The notes beneath the pieces were generated by a model, which was not told the DNA's origin, ran no database searches, and saw only the letters and a program-made list of their open reading frames with translations. Positions 1 through 7,305 of a stretch of DNA of 31,808 nucleotides are shown here, in pieces. Source of the DNA: an uncultured Oscillospiraceae bacterium (GTDB lineage Bacteria; Bacillota; Clostridia; Oscillospirales; Oscillospiraceae); NCBI GenBank assembly GCA_900757415.1, contig CAAENU010000192.1:1-31808 (forward strand), in the 5' to 3' direction. Position numbers and translations under genes: made by a program. The first letter of the stretch is position 1; each line of letters starts with the position of its first letter.

Positions 1-63
1 AACAGGGTCAGTAACCACGTTTGTGGTCAAAATCATGGTCAAATCCCCATTTTGACGCAGAAG

Positions 64-97
64 AAAACCCTGTAACCGGCATGGTTACAGGGTTTTT
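64..97 (-). terminator. Intrinsic terminator downstream of tRNA-Ser
   Basis: A perfect 14-bp inverted repeat (64-77 with 83-96, 5-nt loop) is flanked by A-runs and T-runs on both sides. It lies just beyond the 3' CCA of the minus-strand tRNA-Ser, so termination of that tRNA is its obvious job. It could also stop transcription arriving from the left on the plus strand. Confidence 0.8.
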
Positions 98-100
98 CAA

Positions 101-192
101 TGGCGCAGTGGGAGGGATTCGAACCCTCGTGCCGCTTTTGACGACAACACGATTTCCAGTCGTGCTCGTTATGACCTCTTCGATACCACTGC
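101..192 (-). tRNA. tRNA-Ser (anticodon GGA)
   Basis: On the minus strand the sequence folds as a 92-nt class II tRNA with encoded CCA. The acceptor stem GCAGTGG pairs with CCACTGC, the anticodon stem CACGA/TCGTG encloses loop CTGGAAA (anticodon GGA, reading UCC/UCU), and there is a long variable arm. The T arm is GAGGG-TTCGAAT-CCCTC. The invariant GG of the D loop and the TTC of the T loop are present, so this is an ordinary serine tRNA. Confidence 0.95.
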
Positions 193-225
193 ATATTCAC
201 TTTTCCGAGGAGCACAGCAACGATA

Positions 226-253
226 ATTATACCAAATAATTGTCGTTTGTCAA
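226..253 (-). promoter_or_regulatory. SigA-type promoter for tRNA-Ser
   Basis: On the minus strand TTGACA (248-253) is followed after 16 bases by TATAAT (226-231), both perfect consensus hexamers, about 30 bases upstream of the mature tRNA-Ser. It is divergent from the relQ promoter about 40 bases away. Confidence 0.85.
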
Positions 254-290
254 GACCTGATACCGCAAAAAGTGCACAATTTTTATTGAC

Positions 291-319
291 TTGCTTTCCT
301 CGCCGGAGCATAGTATACT
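291..319 (+). promoter_or_regulatory. Probable promoter for the relQ-like gene
   Basis: TTGCTT (291-296), 17-base spacer, TATACT (314-319). The start codon at 351 follows with a strong AAGGAAGG ribosome-binding site. An alternative -35 (TTGACT, 286-291) would leave a 22-base spacer and is less likely. Confidence 0.6.
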
Positions 320-350
320 ATTTAACAATGAGGAAGGAAGGAGCAGGCCT

Positions 351-1037
351 ATGATGATCGAAAAAAACGGCAGCATCGAGCTGCGGGACATCTCACTTGC
401 AGACGATGTCACGCCGGAAATGCGCGAGGTTGCCGCCGGGATGGTGCGGGTCAATCATCTGTACCGCAGTGCGCTGAAGGTGGCCGTAACGCAGATGGAG
501 ATCCTGGACGAGGAATTTGCCGGCCTCTATGACCACTCCCCCATCCACCACATCGAGCACCGCATCAAATCGCTGGGCAGCACCGTGAAAAAGCTGAAGC
601 GCCGGGGTTATGCCGTGACCATCGACAACATTTACGCCCACATTCAGGACATGGCGGGCGTGCGGGTCATCTGCAACTATCTGGACGACATCTACTATCT
701 GCGGGGATTGCTGACCCGCACGGAGTCTTTCCGCGTGCTGCGGGAAACCGACTACATCAAAGCGCCGAAAGAGACCGGCTACCGCAGCCTGCACCTGATC
801 GTGGAGGTTCCCATCGTGATCTCCGAGGGGACGCTGAAGCTGCCGGTGGAGATCCAGCTGCGCACCATTGCCATGGATATGTGGGCCAGTCTGGAGCATG
901 AGCTGCGCTATAAATCTGACCGGCACTGGGGCGAGGCGGAAATTACCCGGCTGCGGCTGTGCAGTGAGGCCATCTACGAGGTAGATCGGGAGATGCAGAA
1001 CATCTATCAGGGCAAGGGACCGGAATATGAGGACTGA
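351..1037 (+). CDS. relQ: Small alarmone synthetase, RelQ-type GTP pyrophosphokinase
   Basis: 228 residues. The protein consists of a stand-alone RelA/SpoT synthetase domain without hydrolase or regulatory domains, which is the usual size and make-up of RelQ/YjbM-type enzymes that make (p)ppGpp from ATP and GDP/GTP. Visible motifs are the KKLKRRG basic segment, DMAGVRV, the substrate loop KAPKETGYRSLHL, and PVEIQLRT followed by DMWASLEHELRYK. I chose the ATG at 351 because AAGGAAGGAG sits just in front of it and because the family starts at about this point; an in-frame upstream ATG at 291 lies inside the promoter. The gene is monocistronic, with its own promoter and a strong terminator. The family assignment is firm; RelQ rather than RelP is judged from overall similarity. 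Confidence 0.9.
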   Translation: MMIEKNGSIELRDISLADDVTPEMREVAAGMVRVNHLYRSALKVAVTQMEILDEEFAGLYDHSPIHHIEHRIKSLGSTVKKLKRRGYAVTIDNIYAHIQDMAGVRVICNYLDDIYYLRGLLTRTESFRVLRETDYIKAPKETGYRSLHLIVEVPIVISEGTLKLPVEIQLRTIAMDMWASLEHELRYKSDRHWGEAEITRLRLCSEAIYEVDREMQNIYQGKGPEYED

Positions 1038-1040
1038 TAA

Positions 1041-1070
1041 AGGAGAGACACAGCGTGTCTCTCCTTTTTT
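1041..1070 (+). terminator. Rho-independent terminator after relQ
   Basis: An 11-bp perfect stem (1041-1051 with 1055-1065, 3-nt loop) is followed by a run of six T. It starts 3 bases after the relQ stop codon. Confidence 0.9.
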
Positions 1071-1097
1071 ATTTTACAGGCGGAATGCTCTTTCGCG

Positions 1098-1871
1098 CTA
1101 TTGCATGGCTGCCGCCACATCACTTTTGAACTGCGTCCATGCCGCCGCGTTCTCCACGAAGTACACGGGGCATTGTTTGCCGGTCACGTCATAGTGACGG
1201 ATGATCCCCTCCTGCGCGTCCAATCCGTAGAGGCCGCACAGCCACGCCGTCAGCTTCACCAGCGTATCATAGGTGGCCTGCGTAGGCTTTCCGTCAGCGT
1301 CGGGATGGCAGAACTCGATGGATACGGTGTCGTAATTCCGGTCGTTGGAGCAATAGGCCACCTCATCCAGCGGCACGCACAGCAGCGTCTCGCCCTCCAT
1401 GCCCACGATCAGGTTGCTGCTGGCGGAGGTTTCGCCGGTGGTGGCCAGATTCTCGAAATAGGAGCGGTTCTGCCACGCTGTGGTGTTGGGGTTGCCCACA
1501 TAGTGGATCACCACAGCATTGACACGCTCCAGCTTATCGCCGCAGCGGGAATATTCGTTCACCGGCAGCAGATCCTCCTGCACATAGTCCGGCAGGGCAA
1601 CATGGGCAGGAACATTACTTTTTTGCATTTTCGCGGAGACTCCGGCGCCGCCTGCTCCGCTCTCCCCGCCGCGATGGGAACGGCCCACGCAGCAGCCGGA
1701 CACAAAGCCCGCCAGAAACAGCGTCAGCGCTATGATCGCCAGCACAATGCGCCGCGTATCCCGCCGGGGGCCACGGTGCTTAGGCGCGGCACGGCGGGCC
1801 GGCGTGCTCTGGCGGGAGATGCTTTCCTGCGGTGCGGCTCTTCGTTCTGCTGTAAAATATTCTGTATACAT
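1098..1871 (-). CDS. Membrane-anchored zinc N-acetylmuramoyl-L-alanine amidase
   Basis: 257 residues. There is a basic cytoplasmic tail of about 40 residues, a transmembrane segment (about 41-60), a short Gly/Ser linker, then an amidase_2/PGRP-type catalytic domain (about 105-255). Candidate zinc ligands are H123 (VIHYV), H216 (IRHYDVTGK) and C224 (KQCP); the HxD...K...C arrangement is that of active T7-lysozyme-like amidases that cut the bond between muramic acid and the stem peptide. The domain would face outside the membrane, so a role in wall remodelling or spore/cell lysis is plausible. AAGGAG lies 8 bases before the ATG. The gene is apparently transcribed alone and ends head-on with relQ. 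Which physiological process it serves cannot be read from the sequence. Confidence 0.85.
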   Translation of the reverse strand: MYTEYFTAERRAAPQESISRQSTPARRAAPKHRGPRRDTRRIVLAIIALTLFLAGFVSGCCVGRSHRGGESGAGGAGVSAKMQKSNVPAHVALPDYVQEDLLPVNEYSRCGDKLERVNAVVIHYVGNPNTTAWQNRSYFENLATTGETSASSNLIVGMEGETLLCVPLDEVAYCSNDRNYDTVSIEFCHPDADGKPTQATYDTLVKLTAWLCGLYGLDAQEGIIRHYDVTGKQCPVYFVENAAAWTQFKSDVAAAMQ

Positions 1872-1910
1872 GGACAGGACTCCTTGGCGAGGGTATTCTC
1901 TCTATTTATA

Positions 1911-1939
1911 TTTATGCGGAAGTTCGGAGCATTTGTCAA
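1911..1939 (-). promoter_or_regulatory. Probable promoter for the amidase gene
   Basis: Minus strand: TTGACA (1934-1939), 17 bases, CATAAA (1911-1916), about 40 bases upstream of the amidase start. The -35 is perfect and the -10 is degenerate, in an AT-rich stretch with alternative frames for the -10. Confidence 0.5.
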
Positions 1940-1977
1940 GATGCGGCGGCGGATTCCTGAGAGATATTTTATGACGC

Positions 1978-2010
1978 GTGAGGGAGCGGAGACTTTCCCC
2001 GCTCCCTCAC
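1978..2010 (-). terminator. Strong hairpin after the anti-sigma gene
   Basis: A 12-bp GC-rich perfect stem (1978-1989 with 1999-2010, 9-nt loop) lies 24 bases downstream of the minus-strand gene at 2035. No proper T-run follows on either strand, so it may act as a weak or factor-assisted terminator or as an RNA-end stabiliser. Confidence 0.45.
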
Positions 2011-2034
2011 GTTGATGTCGGGAAGCCGCGCTTT

Positions 2035-3141
2035 TTACCGGGTATAGGTGTTGTCAAAGGTAACGATCGTCTCGGCGGTGAGGTCGGTATAGAAATGGCC
2101 ACCGGCAGTGACAGAGGTCACAGCGTCCACATCCACCATACGGTTGAAGCTGAAGGCGTTGCCGATGGGGTGATAGTCCTCGTCCGCAATGCACAGACCT
2201 ACCACCCAGTTCATGATGTTGCCCTCTTCGCTCTGCACCACATACTGGCTGCCGTCTGCCATATGCAGCACCAGCTCATCAAGGACAACCTCCGTAACGG
2301 CGTCATCGGCGGCAGCGGGATTGCGCATGCGGATCCCCAGCGCGGACACCGTTACGGTATCGCCGCTCTCCGCAGTAAAGGTGGTGACAGGCAGATAAGC
2401 CTGAGGTGTGATGCTGATAACACGGCGTTCCGCATCCGAACCGTTGTTCACGCTGAATAGCAGCTCATCGCCCTTCTGCCAGTTGCCGAAGTCGCTGAAA
2501 TACATCACAAGATGCAGCTCCGTATCAGTGCTGGCATCGGTATCCAGATAGATGTTACTATCCATGGCATGACCGCCCACCTCACCGATATACAGGATTG
2601 GATCCATCGGTATGCCTACCTGTCCATAGCCGAAGTCGTCATAGCTGACGCCTGCGGGATTGGACAGGGTATAGGTCATAAAGCCGGAGCCGTTTTCGTC
2701 GATCAGGAAGGTCTTGAGAGAGATGGTATAACCGTCCGCCTCCACAGCAGCATCCACAGTGGACAGATAGTCGCCCACCAGCCGCTGCATGGTCTCGGCA
2801 TCCACGGCCACCCGCTCCATGCGGGGCAGGTTCAGCGCCTGGCCGCTGTTGTCCAGCACAACGGGTGTGTCGCTGCTGATGCTGTCGGCGTCGAAGGCGT
2901 GCAGGTCGGCGGCTGTGACGCTGTCTGCCGGCGCCACATTGGCCTTGATGAGCTGGGCCACGCCGACGGCCGCGCCGGCCACGGTAATGCACATGGCCAG
3001 CACGGCGGCCACCAGCATACCTTTGGAAAGGGGATGACGATGCTTATGTTCTTTGCGTACCACTTTATATACCTCCGATAGTGTGTCAGGGGAGGCGTGC
3101 AACGTGGAAAAGGTTTTTTGAAACAGCTTGCGGTCAATCAT
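2035..3141 (-). CDS. Membrane protein, probable anti-sigma partner of the ECF sigma factor
   Basis: 368 residues. A short cytoplasmic N-terminus (about 1-40, a typical place for a sigma-binding helix) is followed by one transmembrane segment (about 42-63) and a large extracytoplasmic domain of some 300 residues rich in beta-prone and acidic stretches. No catalytic motif is recognised. It overlaps the sigma gene by 8 bases, so the two are translationally coupled, which is the standard arrangement of an ECF sigma factor and its membrane-bound antagonist. Similar proteins beginning with a conserved MIDRKLFQ-like segment occur beside ECF sigma genes in gut Clostridia. The anti-sigma role is inference from position and topology; no zinc-finger (ZAS) motif HxxxCxxC is present. 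Confidence 0.65.
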   Translation of the reverse strand: MIDRKLFQKTFSTLHASPDTLSEVYKVVRKEHKHRHPLSKGMLVAAVLAMCITVAGAAVGVAQLIKANVAPADSVTAADLHAFDADSISSDTPVVLDNSGQALNLPRMERVAVDAETMQRLVGDYLSTVDAAVEADGYTISLKTFLIDENGSGFMTYTLSNPAGVSYDDFGYGQVGIPMDPILYIGEVGGHAMDSNIYLDTDASTDTELHLVMYFSDFGNWQKGDELLFSVNNGSDAERRVISITPQAYLPVTTFTAESGDTVTVSALGIRMRNPAAADDAVTEVVLDELVLHMADGSQYVVQSEEGNIMNWVVGLCIADEDYHPIGNAFSFNRMVDVDAVTSVTAGGHFYTDLTAETIVTFDNTYTR

Positions 3142-3613
3142 ATTGCAGTACCTCCGTCAATGTTGCTTTTAATTTTCCTCTGGCGCGGAACAGCCGCGTG
3201 CGGACGGTCTCCTCCGGGATGGACAGCATGTCGGCGATCTCCTTCTGGGAATAGCCTTCGTAGTAATACAGCAGAACAGGCAGGCGGTAGCGCTTATCCA
3301 GCGCCATCACCGCATCGAACAGCTCCCGGCACTCAGGGGCATCAAACGGCAGGGTGTTTTCATAATCGGCGATGTCCTCCACCCGGCGCCACGGGGAACG
3401 AAATACATTTTTGCAGCAGTTCACCGTGACGCGGATCAGCCAGCGCTTGAGATGCTCTTCGTTTTCAAATGCGGTGTCCGTCTTATAAAGCCGTATCAAT
3501 ACGTCCTGCGTCACATCATCGGCATCGGACCGGCTCCGCAGATAGCCGTAGGCCACCCGGAAGACGGTGTCCATATACCGTTGAGCCAGCGGAACAAATT
3601 GTTGGTCTGTCAT
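3134..3613 (-). CDS. ECF-type RNA polymerase sigma factor
   Basis: 159 residues. Sigma region 2 spans about 10-72, with the DADDVTQDVLIRLYK helix that contacts the -10 element. Region 4 spans about 96-152 and contains the helix-turn-helix YSQKEIADML-SIPEETVRTRLFRAR. The length and two-domain make-up are those of group 4 sigma factors. The start at 3613 is chosen because AAGGAG lies 9 bases upstream; longer in-frame extension would run over the promoter. The downstream overlapping membrane protein is its likely antagonist, so the pair probably responds to an envelope signal. The promoter-like TGAAAC-N15-CGTG in front suggests autoregulation. The target genes are not evident here. Confidence 0.88.
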   Translation of the reverse strand: MTDQQFVPLAQRYMDTVFRVAYGYLRSRSDADDVTQDVLIRLYKTDTAFENEEHLKRWLIRVTVNCCKNVFRSPWRRVEDIADYENTLPFDAPECRELFDAVMALDKRYRLPVLLYYYEGYSQKEIADMLSIPEETVRTRLFRARGKLKATLTEVLQYD

Positions 3614-3650
3614 GGAAATGATCTCCTTGAAAAGCTTTTCACTATCATAA

Positions 3651-3675
3651 CACGGGAGCGAAAGGAAATGTTTCA
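3651..3675 (-). promoter_or_regulatory. Candidate ECF-type autoregulatory promoter
   Basis: On the minus strand TGAAAC (3670-3675) is followed 15 bases later by CGTG (3651-3654), about 40 bases upstream of the sigma-factor start codon. Bacillus ECF promoters recognised by SigW/SigX/SigM typically read TGAAAC-N16-CGT, so this is one base short. The sequence match is seen; autoregulation is inference. Confidence 0.5.
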
Positions 3676-3685
3676 GCGAAAAAGC

Positions 3686-3712
3686 AAAAAAGACGGCCAA
3701 GCCGTCTTTTTT
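3686..3712. terminator. Bidirectional terminator
   Basis: A perfect 12-bp stem (3686-3697 with 3701-3712) has A/T-runs on both flanks and a 3-nt loop. It sits 6 bases after the stop of the minus-strand multidrug-export family gene, which it should terminate. It also separates that unit from the sigma-factor promoter. Confidence 0.85.
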
Positions 3713-3718
3713 TATGGT

Positions 3719-4195
3719 TCAGCCGATAGCGCCCAGCACCGATACCCCCAGCAGGCTCAGCGTGCCCATAATGGCGCCGGCCAGCACCACGCCGCCCATA
3801 CAGGCCAGCACGCTCTTTTTAAAGCCCATATTCAGAAGGCTGGCCGCCAGCGTTCCCGTCCACGCGCCGGTTCCCGGCAGGGGGATGCCCACAAACAGCA
3901 GCAGCGCCCAGAAAAGGCCCCGCCCCGCCTTTGCCTTCAGCTTTTCGCCGGCGGCCTCCCCCTTGCGCAGACAGAAGGAGAAAAAACGGCCGATCAACGG
4001 CTTATCCTGCCCCCACACCAGCACGCGGCGAGCCAGAAAGTAGATCAGCGGCACCGGCAGCATATTGCCCACGATGGCCACCGCAAAGGTCAGCCACAGA
4101 GGCAGGCCGTACAGCACGCCGTAGGGAATGGCGCCACGCAGCTCGATCAGGGGCACCATGGAAACCAGAAAAACGGTCAGAACATGTCTGAGCAT
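3719..4195 (-). CDS. Small multidrug-export family (COG2426) membrane protein
   Basis: 158 residues. It is very hydrophobic, with about four membrane segments and the conserved family features PLIELRGAIPYG near the N-terminus and GIPLPGTGAWTGTLAA in the middle. These identify the COG2426/Sm_multidrug_ex family (related to DedA-type proteins), whose function is not really established despite the name. The ATG at 4195 is preceded in frame by a GTG (4198); GGGTGGT spacing fits either, and I use the ATG. It appears monocistronic, with a bidirectional terminator behind it; tRNA-Arg lies upstream on the same strand, separated by a terminator hairpin. Confidence 0.8.
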   Translation of the reverse strand: MLRHVLTVFLVSMVPLIELRGAIPYGVLYGLPLWLTFAVAIVGNMLPVPLIYFLARRVLVWGQDKPLIGRFFSFCLRKGEAAGEKLKAKAGRGLFWALLLFVGIPLPGTGAWTGTLAASLLNMGFKKSVLACMGGVVLAGAIMGTLSLLGVSVLGAIG

Positions 4196-4234
4196 CACCG
4201 CACCACCCTTTTTACCATCAGGTATAAAAGAGGA

Positions 4235-4263
4235 CCGCCGCGATCCACGCCGGATCGCGGCGG
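4235..4263 (-). terminator. Terminator after tRNA-Arg
   Basis: A perfect 12-bp stem (4235-4246 with 4252-4263, 5-nt loop) lies 5 bases beyond the tRNA CCA end. On the minus strand it is followed by the pyrimidine-rich TCCTCTTTTA. Confidence 0.75.
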
Positions 4264-4268
4264 CGCCC

Positions 4269-4345
4269 TGGCACCCCCGGCCAGACTCTAACTGGCGGCC
4301 TACCGCTTAGGAGGCGGTCGCTCTATACAACTGAGCTACGGAGGC
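4269..4345 (-). tRNA. tRNA-Arg (anticodon CCU), atypical tertiary pair
   Basis: A 77-nt cloverleaf with encoded CCA on the minus strand. The D stem is GCTC/GAGC, the anticodon stem ACCGC/GCGGT with loop CTCCTAA (anticodon CCT, reading AGG), and the T stem GCCAG/CTGGC. Odd features: the D loop AGTTGTATA has G18-T19 instead of G18-G19, and the T loop TTAGAGT has A56 instead of C56, so the near-invariant G19-C56 contact is replaced by U19-A56. The acceptor stem has G1-U72 and U4-G69 wobbles. A perfect promoter and a terminator flank it, so it is likely expressed. Confidence 0.9.
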
Positions 4346-4358
4346 ACATACATTTTGT

Positions 4359-4387
4359 ATTGTACCTATTTGCCGCCGGTTTGTCAA
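4359..4387 (-). promoter_or_regulatory. SigA-type promoter for tRNA-Arg
   Basis: Minus strand: TTGACA (4382-4387), 17-base spacer, TACAAT (4359-4364), 13 bases from the mature tRNA 5' end. Near-consensus. Confidence 0.85.
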
Positions 4388-4418
4388 CGGAAAGCCGCGA
4401 AAAAGTTGGCGAACCCTC

Positions 4419-4447
4419 TTGCAATCAGGCTCTTGAGGGCATATAAT
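4419..4447 (+). promoter_or_regulatory. SigA-type promoter for typA
   Basis: TTGCAA (4419-4424), 17 bases, TATAAT (4442-4447). It lies 45 bases before the TTG start of typA, which rules out the upstream ATG at 4355 as the real start. Confidence 0.8.
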
Positions 4448-4492
4448 AGCAAGGTTAGTGAAATTATACCCAAAAGAAAGGGGTTTTTACCT

Positions 4493-6322
4493 TTGCAGAA
4501 CGAAAAACTGAGAAATGTGGCCATTATCGCCCACGTTGACCACGGCAAGACCACGCTGGTGGATCAGATGCTGAAGCAGGGCGGCGTATACCGCGAAAAT
4601 CAGGAAACCGTGGAGCGCGTGATGGACTCCAATGATCTGGAGCGGGAGCGCGGCATCACCATTCTGGCCAAGAACACCGCCATCCAGTATGGCGACACCA
4701 AGATCAACATCGTGGATACTCCGGGCCACGCCGACTTTGGCGGCGAGGTGGAGCGCATCCTGAAGATGGTCAACGGCGTTATCCTGCTGGTGGACGCCGC
4801 CGAGGGCCCCATGCCCCAGACCCGTTTCGTCCTCAGCCGGGCGCTGGAGCTGGGACATCGGGTTATCGTGGTCATCAACAAAATCGACCGGCCCGACCAG
4901 CGCATCCATGCGGTCATTGACGAGGTGCTGGAGCTGCTGCTGGAGCTGGACGCCACCGACGAGCAGCTGGACAGCCCCATGCTGTTCTGCTCCGCCCGCA
5001 ACGGCACCGCCAGCTACTCCCCCGACGTGGTAGGCACCGACCTGAAGCCGCTGTTCGACACCATTCTGGACTATATTCCCGCGCCGGAGGCCGACCTTGA
5101 CCAGCCCTTCCAGATGCTGGTCAGCGCCATCGACTACAACGAGTTCGTGGGCCGCATCGCCATCGGCCGCATTGAGCGGGGCGTGCTGAAGCAGAATCAG
5201 GAGATCGCGGTGTGCAACTACCACGATCCCGACGCGCCGGCGAAAAAGGCAAAGGCCGTCAGCATGTACGAGTTCGCCGGTCTTGGCAAGGTGCCCATCA
5301 CCGAAGCCACCGCCGGCAACATCATCGCTCTGAGCGGCATCGGCGACATCACCATCGGCGATACCATCTGCGCCCCCGACTGCATCGAGCCGCTGCCTTT
5401 CGTGAAGATCTCCGCCCCCACGGTGGAGATGACCTTCTCCGTCAACGACAGTCCCTTTGCCGGACGGGAAGGCAAATTCGTCACCTCCCGCCAGCTGCGC
5501 GACCGCCTGTGGCGCGAAACACTGAAGGACGTATCTCTCCGCGTCAGCGAGATCGACGGCGTGATGGACGCCTTCAACGTGGCGGGCCGCGGTGAAATGA
5601 GCCTGTCCATCCTGATCGAAACCATGCGCCGCGAGGGTTATGAGTTTCAGGTGTCCCCTCCCCGCGTGCTGTACCAGACCATTGACGGCAAGAAGTGCGA
5701 GCCCATCGAGCGGCTGGTGGTGGACGTGCCCAGCGAGAGCGTGGGCGCGGTCATCGAAAAGCTGGGCGCCCGCAAGGCCGACCTGACGGAAATGACGCCT
5801 ATCGGCAACCGCATGAAGGTGGAATTTCTTGTTCCCAGCCGCGGCCTGTTCGGCTATCGCAACGAATTCTTGACCGACACCCGCGGCGAGGGCATTATGG
5901 CCAGCGTGTTTGACAGCTATGCGCCCTTCAAGGGCGAGCTGACCCGCCGCAACACCGGCTCGCTGGTGGCCAGCGAGACCGGCGAGTCCATTACCTACGG
6001 CCTGTTCAACGCTCAGGAGCGCGGCATTCTGTTCATCGGCGCCAATGTGGACGTATACGAGGGCATGGTGGTGGGTATCAGTCCCAAGCAGGAGGACATT
6101 GTGGTGAACGTCTGCAAGAAAAAGCAGCTGACCAACACCCGAGCCGCCGGCAGCGACGACGCCCTGCGCCTGGTGCCGCCCCGGAAGATGAGTCTGGAGC
6201 AGTGTCTGGAGTTTCTGGCGGACGACGAGCTGCTGGAGGTCACGCCCAAGAACCTGCGTATCCGCAAGACCATCCTGAACCACGAGCGCCGCATGAAGGC
6301 CCAGCACGGCAAAAAGAACTGA
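4493..6322 (+). CDS. typA: Translational GTPase TypA/BipA
   Basis: 609 residues, the normal TypA length. The N-terminal G domain shows AHVDHGKTT (P loop, about 13-21), RERGITI (switch I), DTPGHAD (switch II), NKIDRP and SARNG. EF-G-like domains follow, and then the TypA-specific C-terminal domain. TypA binds the ribosome and is needed for ribosome assembly and stress growth. The family sequence begins at QNEKLRNVAIIAHVDHG, so the start must be the TTG at 4493, with GAAAGGGG 9 bases upstream. An in-frame ATG at 4355 exists but precedes the promoter. The TTG start may keep expression modest. Monocistronic, with a strong terminator. Confidence 0.95.
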   Translation: MQNEKLRNVAIIAHVDHGKTTLVDQMLKQGGVYRENQETVERVMDSNDLERERGITILAKNTAIQYGDTKINIVDTPGHADFGGEVERILKMVNGVILLVDAAEGPMPQTRFVLSRALELGHRVIVVINKIDRPDQRIHAVIDEVLELLLELDATDEQLDSPMLFCSARNGTASYSPDVVGTDLKPLFDTILDYIPAPEADLDQPFQMLVSAIDYNEFVGRIAIGRIERGVLKQNQEIAVCNYHDPDAPAKKAKAVSMYEFAGLGKVPITEATAGNIIALSGIGDITIGDTICAPDCIEPLPFVKISAPTVEMTFSVNDSPFAGREGKFVTSRQLRDRLWRETLKDVSLRVSEIDGVMDAFNVAGRGEMSLSILIETMRREGYEFQVSPPRVLYQTIDGKKCEPIERLVVDVPSESVGAVIEKLGARKADLTEMTPIGNRMKVEFLVPSRGLFGYRNEFLTDTRGEGIMASVFDSYAPFKGELTRRNTGSLVASETGESITYGLFNAQERGILFIGANVDVYEGMVVGISPKQEDIVVNVCKKKQLTNTRAAGSDDALRLVPPRKMSLEQCLEFLADDELLEVTPKNLRIRKTILNHERRMKAQHGKKN

Positions 6323-6346
6323 AAACATTTTCCGCTTGATACACGC

Positions 6347-6379
6347 AAAAAATCCCTGTGCAGTGCACAGGGATTTTTT
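6347..6379. terminator. Bidirectional terminator between typA and the GH25 operon
   Basis: A perfect 15-bp stem (6347-6361 with 6365-6379) has a 3-nt loop and six A/T on each side. It serves the convergent typA unit and the five-gene minus-strand unit that ends at 6390. Confidence 0.9.
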
Positions 6380-6389
6380 CATGCTTATT

Positions 6390-7286
6390 TTAATTCTCCC
6401 GGGGAACAAACAGCAGATTCATATCCACCTGAATATCGATGCCGTCCAGCTGCCCGTTGGCGGTATACTGCCACATGTCGAAGCGGTAATAGAAATCGGG
6501 ATACGCGTTGTAATCCGCCACCCACAGGGAATATTCCGCCAGACGGCTCAGGTCATAGTGGTAGTACCCCTGCTGGCGGTTGATGTATACGCCGGCCCGG
6601 TACCCCGCCGCCTCGATGGTCTGGCAGAAGGCCACGGCGCTGTCGGTCAGGTTGGCATAGTCATAGCCGTTGGTACGGGAATCCGCCGACGCAATGGGTT
6701 CCCAGTCGAAGTAGACGGGCATCTCCAGCTTGCGGCCATTCAGCTGCGCCAGCACATATTCCGCCTCTTCCCTGCCCTCCTCCGCTGTCAGCGCCTGGGA
6801 GAAAAAATAAACGCCTACATCGATCCCGGCGGCATGCGCGCCGTCCAGATGGGAAAACACCTGTTCATCCGGCTGCAGAGCGCCCTTGCCGTAACCCCGG
6901 TAACCCAGACGGGCAATGGCAAACTCCACGCCGTCTGCCGCCGCGCGCTGCCAATCCACATTCTTCTGGAAAACCGACAGGTCGATCCCCCGGCGGACGG
7001 TGTATTCGCTGCCAAGGTAGTGGGGTTGGCCGTCCAGCGTGATGAACTGCCAGCGGCGCAGCGGATTGACGGTGAAATTCTCATGAGGCGTCAGCCACAC
7101 CATATTGGCGCCGTCATTGACATAAACCTGCCCGGCATGGGGATCCGGCTCCTCGCGCTGTGCCGCGGGCAGCAGCGAACGAAGCACCGTGACCAGCACC
7201 ACAGCAAAGACTGCCAGCACCAGCACCGCCGCCAACAGCCGCAAAGGACATTTTCTCCGTTTTCTTCGTCTGGTCATGGTTTCCAT
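6390..7286 (-). CDS. GH25-family lysozyme, membrane-anchored
   Basis: 298 residues. A basic N-terminus and one transmembrane/signal-anchor segment (about 15-39) are followed by a linker and a glycoside hydrolase 25 domain (about 98-290). GH25 hallmarks are RGIDLSVFQ (D102) and the catalytic pair in YFDWEP (D194, E196), then NGYDYANL and WQYT segments. GH25 enzymes cleave the glycan strand of peptidoglycan as N-acetylmuramidases. GGAGGAG lies 4 bases before the ATG. It is the last gene of the minus-strand run starting with the cysteine desulfurase. The extra ~60-residue segment before the catalytic domain (QVYVNDGANMVWLTP...) is not recognised. Confidence 0.88.
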   Translation of the reverse strand: METMTRRRKRRKCPLRLLAAVLVLAVFAVVLVTVLRSLLPAAQREEPDPHAGQVYVNDGANMVWLTPHENFTVNPLRRWQFITLDGQPHYLGSEYTVRRGIDLSVFQKNVDWQRAAADGVEFAIARLGYRGYGKGALQPDEQVFSHLDGAHAAGIDVGVYFFSQALTAEEGREEAEYVLAQLNGRKLEMPVYFDWEPIASADSRTNGYDYANLTDSAVAFCQTIEAAGYRAGVYINRQQGYYHYDLSRLAEYSLWVADYNAYPDFYYRFDMWQYTANGQLDGIDIQVDMNLLFVPREN

Positions 7287-7305
7287 TTCACTCCTCCGCC
7301 GGCAG

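Noticed and set aside
271..285. TGCACAATTTTT before relQ, also present in the ABC-operon leader
   Set aside because: A 12-base AT-rich match in unrelated settings; likely chance, with no second shared feature.
4355..4492. 46-codon N-terminal extension of typA from ATG 4355
   Set aside because: It contains the typA promoter and lacks family similarity; the TTG at 4493 has a good ribosome-binding site and matches the family start.
4487..6409. Long open frame (640 codons) on the minus strand opposite typA
   Set aside because: It mirrors the strongly coding typA gene; its translation is low-complexity and rich in His, Gln, Val and Ala, as expected for an antisense frame in GC-rich DNA, and no family motif is seen.
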